The notes under the pieces were generated by a model. It ran no database searches. It was not told the DNA's origin and saw only the letters and a program-made list of their open reading frames with translations. This document shows positions 24,492-31,649 of a stretch of DNA of 31,649 nt, piece after piece (position 1 is the first letter of the stretch; each line of letters begins with the position of its first letter). The translations under genes were made by a program, and so were the position numbers. The DNA is taken from NCBI GenBank assembly GCA_002383105.1, contig DFXC01000190.1, positions 5,216-36,864 of the forward strand. Direction: 5' to 3'. The stretch comes from Hyphomicrobiaceae bacterium UBA4118 (GTDB taxonomy: Bacteria; Pseudomonadota; Alphaproteobacteria; Rhizobiales; Methyloligellaceae).

Positions 24492-25028
24492 TCAACCTCT
24501 TGTGAGCCTTGCCCGCGTGGCGGAGCCTAACCGCGACAGCGCGGCGCGCAAGCCCTGGTCCTCGATAGAGGCCGAAGCAGGCAACGCCTCGGCGTCGATG
24601 ACGGGCTGCGGCGGAGCGGGAGAGCGCGCAGGCGCTCTCGTGACGGGGGCTTGCAGGATGCGCAGCTCGGCGATGGCCCGATAGCCGAAATAGCTGTTGA
24701 CCCGCTCGAGGATCTGCCCCGAGCGGTGCTGCACCTCGATGGCCCGGGGCCCCTCGACCCTGAGCACGAGGATCGCGCCTTCGCCGCGCCATCCCCTTTG
24801 CGGGCTGCCCTCCTCGCCATCCTCCCGGCGCCTCGGCCAGGCCACCCTGTCGGGCATGGTGAATTGAGCAAGCTCGGCGCCCACGATTGCCGGCCATTCA
24901 CTCAAGAGGGCGGTGGTGGCAAAGCCGCGGGCGCGGGCTGAAGGATCGAGCGCGCGAGCGGCATAGGCGCCGATCGGCCGGGCTCGGCCCGCGGCTCGTG
25001 CCAGCGCTCTTCGCTCGTCCTGGTCCAT
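24492..25028 (-). CDS. DciA-like protein (DUF721)
   Basis: 178-residue DUF721 protein. This family includes DciA, the loader/partner of the DnaB helicase in bacteria without DnaC. The conserved core is the KH-like block: LLSEWPAIVGAELAQFTMP, then GAILVLRVEGPRAIEVQHRS and ILERVNSYFGYRAIAELRILQ. The N-terminal ARPIGAYAARALD is typical of alphaproteobacterial members. A 15-residue basic insertion (RRREDGEEGSPQRG) sits between the strands. The C-terminal part is Ala-rich and probably disordered. It is divergent from mutY, with 96 bases between starts, and precedes the DsbA genes, the usual alphaproteobacterial order. Confidence 0.88.
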   Translation of the reverse strand: MDQDERRALARAAGRARPIGAYAARALDPSARARGFATTALLSEWPAIVGAELAQFTMPDRVAWPRRREDGEEGSPQRGWRGEGAILVLRVEGPRAIEVQHRSGQILERVNSYFGYRAIAELRILQAPVTRAPARSPAPPQPVIDAEALPASASIEDQGLRAALSRLGSATRARLTRG

Positions 25029-25124
25029 GGCTTTCAGTGAACGGTGGAGGGCGGGGCTCGCCCCCTTGCTTCGCCTCGCTGGAGCTTACACCATGGCTCA
25101 AGGAGAAGCGCGGGCGGAGTTGCG

Positions 25125-27381
<2,257 letters not shown>

Positions 27382-27479
27382 TTACGGTAAAGGCGGGCTT
27401 AACCCGCGGCGGTTGGCTTGCGTCCCAAGCCATGCCAAAACGGCGCGGGGCTTTGCGACCGACTTTGCCGGATCCGACG

Positions 27480-28364
27480 ATGGCGCGGTGGTTTCGCCGG
27501 GAATTCCTTCAGGCGGCGCTTACCCTTGCCGCGTTACCGATGATCGTAGGCAGTCGGGCTCACGGGACTGCCGCGGAAACTCCTAAGCAGAAGGGTGCTG
27601 ATCGAGCCATGACCCAGGACATCGTGATGCTGCACGGCGCCAATGAAGGCGGCTGGTGCTTCGATCAGTTCCGCAAAGTGTTCGAGGGTCTGGGCTGGAC
27701 GGTTCACACTCCCGACCTGATCGGTCATGGAACCAAGGCTGCGGACGCTGCGGCCAAGCTCGTCGGTGTCGGCATGGCCGACTATCGCGCCGAGCTCGAA
27801 GCCTTCCTCAAGACCGTCGGCCCTGAGCCGGTGCTGCTCGGTCACTCCATGGGAGCGCTGCTCGCCCAGCAGCTTGCCAGCCGCGGGCTTGCGCGCGCGC
27901 TGATCCTGGTGAGCCCAGCGCCCCGCGCAGGCATCCTGCCGCCCACCGGCGGCGAGAAGCAGCTCGACCAAGACCTGATGGGTCTCGGGGCGTTCTGGAA
28001 GACGGTCATCAATCCCGATTTCGCGCTCGCCTGCATCTACACCCTCAACCGGGTGCCGGCAACCGAGCAGCGCGCCGTGTTCGACAAGTTCGGGCCTGAG
28101 TCCGGCCGCGCCTTCTTCGAGATCTTCTTCTGGATGTTCGATCAGACCAAGGCGACCGCCGTGGACACCGGCGCCATACGCTGCCCGGTGCTGTGCCTGT
28201 CGGGCGCCGACGACAAGCTCGTGTCGCTCGCCACCGCGCGCGAGACGGCGGCGCCATACCGCGACGCCACGTTCTGGGAGCTTCCCGGCCATGGCCATAT
28301 GCTGGTGCTGGAGCCGGGCGCCGCGACAATCGCCCAGCGCATCGCCGAATGGATCCCTGACTAG
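27480..28364 (+). CDS. Alpha/beta hydrolase with a Tat-like signal
   Basis: 294-residue alpha/beta-hydrolase of the esterase/methylesterase type (MLHGANEGGWCFD at 50-62 is the oxyanion strand). The nucleophile is Ser123 in GHSMG, with the acid probably Asp244 or Asp245 (SGADDKLVS) and His273 (PGHGHMLVLE). The N-terminus from ATG 27480 contains RREFLQAALTLAALP, close to the twin-arginine consensus RRxFL, so export folded through Tat is likely. No clear ribosome site precedes it. If translation began at ATG 27609 (MTQDIVMLHG) the enzyme would be cytosolic, as in many relatives. The stop codon overlaps the rnhB stop in the shared CTAG. The natural substrate is unknown. Confidence 0.85.
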   Translation: MARWFRREFLQAALTLAALPMIVGSRAHGTAAETPKQKGADRAMTQDIVMLHGANEGGWCFDQFRKVFEGLGWTVHTPDLIGHGTKAADAAAKLVGVGMADYRAELEAFLKTVGPEPVLLGHSMGALLAQQLASRGLARALILVSPAPRAGILPPTGGEKQLDQDLMGLGAFWKTVINPDFALACIYTLNRVPATEQRAVFDKFGPESGRAFFEIFFWMFDQTKATAVDTGAIRCPVLCLSGADDKLVSLATARETAAPYRDATFWELPGHGHMLVLEPGAATIAQRIAEWIPD

Positions 28365-29050
28365 AATTCTTGCGACGGCGGAGCAACGTCTGCGCTCTGC
28401 TCATTGAGCAGCCGGAGCGCTTCCTCGATGGGGCTGAAGGAGCGGCGGTGATGGGTGCACACGCCGTGCTTCTTGATGGCCGCCGCGTGCTCCGGCGTGC
28501 CGTAGCCCTTGTTTCTCTCCCAGCCATAACGGCGGTAGCGGCGAGAGAGCTTCACCATCAGCCGGTCACGGGTGACCTTGGCGACGATCGAAGCCGCCGC
28601 TACCGAAAGCGACAGGCCATCGCCGCCAACGATAGCGCGCGCCCGGCAAGGGAAGCGGCGGGGAATGATATTGCCGTCGATCAGAGCAGCCCCTGCCGGC
28701 ACGGCAAGCCCGCGATAGGCCGCCCGCATTCCCCACAGGCTCGCCTGTAGGATGTTGTCGCGGTCGATGCGCCTCACCGGGCCGATAACCACCGACACGA
28801 TAGACGTAGCCACGATCTCGCCATAGCGGTCCTCGCGCGCCTCAGGCGTCATGAGTTTTGAGTCGTTGAGGCCCTGAGGGATGCGGTCAGGATTGAGGAT
28901 CACCGCTGCGACCACGACGGGTCCGGCCCAAGGACCGCGACCGGCCTCATCGATGCCGGCCACAGGGCCGTGATATTGGTCCATCAGCGCCGCTTCGAGG
29001 TCGAAGCAGGGCGAGGGCTGGACGGGCAAGGCTCTGGCGGCGAATCCCAT
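28361..29050 (-). CDS. rnhB: Ribonuclease HII
   Basis: 229-residue RNase HII, which nicks DNA at single embedded ribonucleotides and cleaves RNA-DNA hybrids. The catalytic pair Asp34-Glu35 is in GIDEAGRGPWAGP, with NDSKLMT after it. ALIDGN supplies the third carboxylate, and AAASIVAKVTRDR the fourth region. The frame continues upstream to 29149, but the ATG at 29050 gives the family's normal short N-terminus (FDLEAALMDQY). The stop shares CTAG with the hydrolase stop. Together with rnhA the cell has both RNase H classes. Confidence 0.94.
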   Translation of the reverse strand: MGFAARALPVQPSPCFDLEAALMDQYHGPVAGIDEAGRGPWAGPVVVAAVILNPDRIPQGLNDSKLMTPEAREDRYGEIVATSIVSVVIGPVRRIDRDNILQASLWGMRAAYRGLAVPAGAALIDGNIIPRRFPCRARAIVGGDGLSLSVAAASIVAKVTRDRLMVKLSRRYRRYGWERNKGYGTPEHAAAIKKHGVCTHHRRSFSPIEEALRLLNEQSADVAPPSQEF

Positions 29051-29177
29051 GACCCAGGCACTTTCGCGCAAACCGCGCGGGCTTTGCAACTCACGACCGT
29101 GGCCGGCCTCAGTCTTGTGGAAAACAGTGCGAGCTTTGCCCCAAGGCAAGGAGCCGAACTGCTGGCAACGCTCACCG

Positions 29178-29939
29178 CTAAGCGCGCTGCGGGTGACTGC
29201 CTGCTCTTTGCGGCAGGAGGAGTATGCAAACGATCATCAGGGCCGCAACAACGGCAGAGGCGAGCGGACGGCTCAAGGCTAGGCCACCATGGTCCAAGGG
29301 CTTGTCGATAAAATCGCCGACAGTGGCTCCGAGCGGCCGGGTGAGAATGAAGGCGGCCCAAAAGAGGAGCACGCGTGAAATGTCGGTCCAGAAATAAGCT
29401 GCCGCCAGCGCCGCCAATCCGCACGTGAACACGAGCGCTCCCCCTTCATATCCAAGGCCCGTATCGGCGATCCAATCTCCGAGAGCCGTTCCCAACGTTT
29501 GTGAGAAGGTAATTGCCGCCCAGTAGAAGGCTTCCACTCTTGGCCTGCTGACGGTCGCCACCGAAATTGAACCGAGCGACCAATACCAGAGGCCAAGCAC
29601 CGCCATAAGGCAGGCGAACAGGATCAATGAGCCCCCGACATAGCCGATACCCAAAGAGCGGGTGGCAAAGTCGGCCATCGTAGTGCCGGCGGTCGTGGAG
29701 GCGACGATCACAGCCCAGTACAACAAAGGGTGAAATTTCCTCGTGGCGATCTGGATGGCGACCAGGAGCAACAAGGCGGAGAGAAAAATCGCCGTGCTGA
29801 CAAGGTACCCAAGGTCCATTGTCATGCTGAAGGTGTCGCCGCCCGTTTCGCCTAACGTAGTTGCGAGGATTTTGATGATCCAGAAGCCAAGCGTGACCGC
29901 TGGAACCTTCGTTGCGTGATGATTGGAAACGGGTGCCAT
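29178..29939 (-). CDS. COG4705-type integral membrane protein with fourfold repeat
   Basis: 253-residue polytopic membrane protein resembling the uncharacterised COG4705 family. Four internal repeats each centre on a T-L-G-x-T-x-x-D motif: TTLGETGGD (Asp35), TTAGTTMAD (Asp90), TLGTALGD (Asp155) and RPLGATVGD (Asp209), usually followed by a LGYxGG turn and two hydrophobic helices. About eight helices are expected. Four acidic residues inside conserved polar kinks suggest an ion or small-solute path, but this is inference. The ATG at 29939 has AGGA immediately upstream. It separates rnhB from the radical SAM gene, all on the minus strand, with gaps of 127 and 160 bases, so it may be transcribed on its own. 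Confidence 0.85.
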   Translation of the reverse strand: MAPVSNHHATKVPAVTLGFWIIKILATTLGETGGDTFSMTMDLGYLVSTAIFLSALLLLVAIQIATRKFHPLLYWAVIVASTTAGTTMADFATRSLGIGYVGGSLILFACLMAVLGLWYWSLGSISVATVSRPRVEAFYWAAITFSQTLGTALGDWIADTGLGYEGGALVFTCGLAALAAAYFWTDISRVLLFWAAFILTRPLGATVGDFIDKPLDHGGLALSRPLASAVVAALMIVCILLLPQRAGSHPQRA

Positions 29940-29957
29940 TCCTGCTCTCGATCTCTC

Positions 29958-29975
29958 GGCCCCTGCGATTTGCGG
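29958..29975 (-). promoter_or_regulatory. Small hairpin in the leader of the COG4705-type gene
   Basis: CCCCTGC-GATTT-GCGGGG (plus strand) forms a six-pair stem with one bulged T. On the minus strand it lies about 18 bases upstream of the ATG at 29939 and could affect translation. Nothing else supports a regulatory role. Confidence 0.25.
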
Positions 29976-30099
29976 GGCTTGGCATCTTCGCGCAACTCTC
30001 GATGAGTGCACAAGCGCCACTAGAGGGGAGCGGACTACTTTCCCAAACGCGGCCAGAAATGCCTCGCGTGGTCCCGAATTATAGAACCGGCTTTTTTCA

Positions 30100-31224
30100 C
30101 TAGAAGAGGCGCATCTGCTGCCCCTTGAGCACCGGAGGGGTGAAGAGATCAGTGCGGAGCTCGACCGAGCTCTTATTCAGCCCGAGGCGCTCGGCGGCGA
30201 CCTCGAACCTACGGCCGATCATCCAGGCGTAGGGGCCGTCGCCCACCATGCGCTCGCCCCATTTCGCATCGTAGAGCTTGCCGCCCCGCGTCGAGCGCAT
30301 CAGCGACAGCACGCGCTTGGCACGGTCGGGGCAATTGGCCGTGAGCCATTCGGTGAAGAGATCGCCGATCTCGAGTGGCAGCCGCAACAGGACGTAGCCC
30401 GCCTGCGTCACCCCTGTCGAAGACGCGCGCTCGAGTATGCGCTCCATCTCCATATCGGTGAGCCCCGGGATGACCGGCGCCACCATGACCGAGGCCGGTA
30501 CCCCGGCATCGACGAGCCGCTCAAGCGTCTCGAGCCGCTTATCGGGGGTGCTCGCCCGGGGCTCCATGGCGCGGGCGAGCTTGCGGTCGAGCGTGGTGAC
30601 CGAGAGCGCGACTTTGACGAGACCGCGCTTCGCCATCGAAGTGAGCAGGTCGAGGTCGCGCAACACGAGCGCCGACTTGGTGACGATGCCGACGGGATGG
30701 TTGGCCGCGCTCAGGACTTCGAGGATGCGGCGCATGACGCGGTAGCGCCGCTCGATCGGCTGATAGGGATCGGTATTGGTGCCGATGGCGATGGTGCGGA
30801 CTTTATAGCCCGGCTCGGCGAGCTCGCGCTCGAGCGCTTGCCCGGCATTGGTCTTGGCGAACAGCTTCGTCTCGAAGTCGAGCCCCGGTGACAGCCCGAG
30901 AAAGGCATGGGTCGGCCGCGCGAAGCAGTAGATGCACCCATGCTCGCAGCCCCGATAGGGGTTGATCGAGCGGTCGAAGCCGATATCGGGGGATTCGTTC
31001 TTGGTGATGATACGCCGCGCCGGGACCTCTTGCACCTCGGTGGCAAGCGCCTCGAGCTCGGCAAGCGATTCCCAGCCATCGTCGGTGGGTTCGTAGGCGA
31101 TGGGCTCGTAGCGGCCCGAGCGGTTGGTCTGCGCCCCCCTGCCATGCCGGCGACCGGCCGCAACGCCCGCTGTTTCGAGCGGGGCGCTCTCCAATTCGTG
31201 GGGTTTTCTCAAGGCGACGGTCAT
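30100..31224 (-). CDS. PA0069 family radical SAM protein
   Basis: 374-residue radical SAM protein of the PA0069/SplB-like group of unknown reaction. The cluster motif is C-x3-C-x2-C: CEHGCIYC at 93-100 (Cys93, Cys97, Cys100), within SINPYRGCEHGCIYCFARP. Further family blocks are TIAIGTNTDPYQPIE (SAM side), GIVTKSALVLRDLDLL, VALSVTTLD and APVIPGLTD. The ATG at 31224 is chosen because the protein then begins MTVALRKPHE and a promoter lies right upstream; the frame runs on to 31623 only as antisense of the glycosyltransferase. No ribosome site precedes this ATG. The tail ends KGQQMRLF. Confidence 0.92.
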   Translation of the reverse strand: MTVALRKPHELESAPLETAGVAAGRRHGRGAQTNRSGRYEPIAYEPTDDGWESLAELEALATEVQEVPARRIITKNESPDIGFDRSINPYRGCEHGCIYCFARPTHAFLGLSPGLDFETKLFAKTNAGQALERELAEPGYKVRTIAIGTNTDPYQPIERRYRVMRRILEVLSAANHPVGIVTKSALVLRDLDLLTSMAKRGLVKVALSVTTLDRKLARAMEPRASTPDKRLETLERLVDAGVPASVMVAPVIPGLTDMEMERILERASSTGVTQAGYVLLRLPLEIGDLFTEWLTANCPDRAKRVLSLMRSTRGGKLYDAKWGERMVGDGPYAWMIGRRFEVAAERLGLNKSSVELRTDLFTPPVLKGQQMRLF

Positions 31225-31230
31225 GGGCTC

Positions 31231-31259
31231 TATATAGTTAAGCGCCGTGAACAAATCAA
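31231..31259 (-). promoter_or_regulatory. Promoter placing the PA0069-type start at or next to its ATG
   Basis: Minus strand: TTGATT, 17-base spacer, TATATA, then six bases (GAGCCC) and the ATG at 31224. A transcript starting seven bases after the -10 would begin at the start codon itself, so the mRNA may be leaderless. Confidence 0.5.
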
Positions 31260-31289
31260 GAACATATGCGGAGTGCTGCCATGTCGCGA

Positions 31290-31317
31290 TTGCCGGTGGA
31301 GGGCCAAACGCTATAGT
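31290..31317 (+). promoter_or_regulatory. Promoter of the glycosyltransferase gene
   Basis: TTGCCG, 16-base spacer, TATAGT, followed by seven bases (CCGCCCC) and the ATG at 31325. As on the other side of this divergent region, there is no room for a ribosome binding site between the expected start and the ATG. Confidence 0.4.
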
Positions 31318-31324
31318 CCGCCCC

Positions 31325-31649
31325 ATGATTTCGGTGATCATCCCGACTTTGAATGGCGAGCGGACGCTCACGGCGACCCTCGCTGCGCTCGTGCCCGCCG
31401 TGGTGGACGGCGTGGTGCAGGAAGCGATCCTCGTCGATGGCGGCTCGACCGATGAGACCTGTATCATCGCCGAAGCTGCCGGCACGCATCTGATCGAGGC
31501 CCCGCGCGGGCGGGGCGGCCAGCTCGACGCGGGCGCCGCGCAAGCGCGCGGCGATTGGCTGCTCTTTCTGCATGCCGACACTGTGCTTGAGCCGGGCTGG
31601 GCCGATGAGGCGCAAAGCTTCATCGAGCGGGTCGCTGTCTCTTATACAC
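31325..31649 (+). CDS. Glycosyltransferase family 2, TIGR04283-like (truncated by window end)
   Basis: First 103 codons of a GT-A glycosyltransferase. MISVIIPTLNGERTL is the nucleotide-sugar strand, ILVDGGSTDET the first acidic motif, and PRGRGGQLDAGAAQARGDWLLFLHADT (quoted here as PRGRGGQL and GDWLLFLHADT) contains the DxD-like HADT. The PRGRGxQ block and spacing point to the TIGR04283 group, whose members were named from arsenosugar clusters but occur widely. The ATG at 31325 is preceded by a -10-like TATAGT. The true sequence ends at 31634; the last 15 bases are adapter, so the final residues read from them are not real. Confidence 0.85.
   Translation, partial: MISVIIPTLNGERTLTATLAALVPAVVDGVVQEAILVDGGSTDETCIIAEAAGTHLIEAPRGRGGQLDAGAAQARGDWLLFLHADTVLEPGWADEAQSFIERVAVSYT
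31635..31649. other. Tn5/Nextera mosaic-end adapter remnant
   Basis: The last 15 bases, CTGTCTCTTATACAC, equal the first 15 bases of the 19-base Tn5 mosaic end used in Nextera libraries. They sit exactly at the end of the window and interrupt the glycosyltransferase, so they are an untrimmed adapter, not genome sequence. Confidence 0.93.

Noticed and set aside
27393..27407. Hairpin GCGGGCTTAACCCGC between ccrM and the hydrolase as an operator
   Set aside because: A five-pair stem with a five-base loop is common in GC-rich DNA, and no second copy or known motif supports it.
30100..31623. 507-residue version of the radical SAM protein
   Set aside because: The extra 133 N-terminal residues are antisense to the glycosyltransferase and cross both divergent promoters.

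Overview
The window is a high-GC, gene-dense chromosomal segment of an alphaproteobacterium, most likely of the order Hyphomicrobiales (Rhizobiales). The evidence is an F0 ATP synthase operon with a duplicated and diverged b subunit (atpI-atpB-atpE-atpF'-atpF) that is not joined to F1 genes, a CcrM-type methyltransferase, a DciA-like protein beside mutY and tandem DsbA-like proteins, and a pair of palindromic repeats of the type scattered in rhizobial genomes. The genus cannot be fixed from the sequence. The right end finishes in 15 bases matching the Tn5/Nextera mosaic end, so the window reaches a contig end and those last bases are library artefact.

Layout. 1-5.0 kb (+): M16 zinc peptidase, RimJ-like acetyltransferase, and a membrane PAS-GGDEF-EAL protein with a degenerate GGDEF motif. 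5.0-9.8 kb: YqgE/AlgH protein (-), DsbD N-domain protein (+), two palindromic repeats, peroxiredoxin (+), then rnhA-thrB-ispH as a tight minus-strand cluster. 9.9-10.6 kb (+): a putative lipoprotein.

10.6-16.08 kb is the accessory part. It holds a membrane-anchored Ig-like/SH3 protein and an 879-residue protein with a periplasmic domain, TPRs, a multi-pass membrane region and a cytosolic alpha/beta domain. After these comes a mosaic of gene fragments: a copy of the atpF 3' end, joined through an 8-bp microhomology to a copy of the SH3 gene 3' end that has lost its SH3 domain, followed by a remnant of the lipoprotein 3' end. This is the footprint expected of an old tandem duplication in which one copy decayed. 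A probably frameshifted small ORF follows.

16.08-18.55 kb (-): the F0 operon, with a good promoter upstream of atpI. 18.7-19.26 kb (+): a toxin-antitoxin pair whose ParE-like toxin carries an in-frame stop. 19.25-25.03 kb (-): smc, two DsbA-like thiol oxidoreductases and a DciA-like protein. 25.1-31.2 kb: mutY (+), ccrM (-), alpha/beta hydrolase (+), rnhB (-), a COG4705-type membrane protein with a fourfold internal repeat (-), and a PA0069-type radical SAM protein (-). The window ends in a truncated TIGR04283-like glycosyltransferase (+).

Most genes are housekeeping: genome maintenance (smc, mutY, ccrM, rnhA, rnhB, DciA-like), energy (atp), isoprenoid and threonine synthesis (ispH, thrB) and envelope or periplasmic redox (Dsb proteins, peroxiredoxin). 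Five convergent gene pairs overlap at their 3' ends, three of them by the same 4-base stop-codon overlap. The strongest candidate for an undescribed system is the SH3/Ig protein plus the TPR-membrane-alpha/beta protein in the duplicated 10.6-16 kb region.
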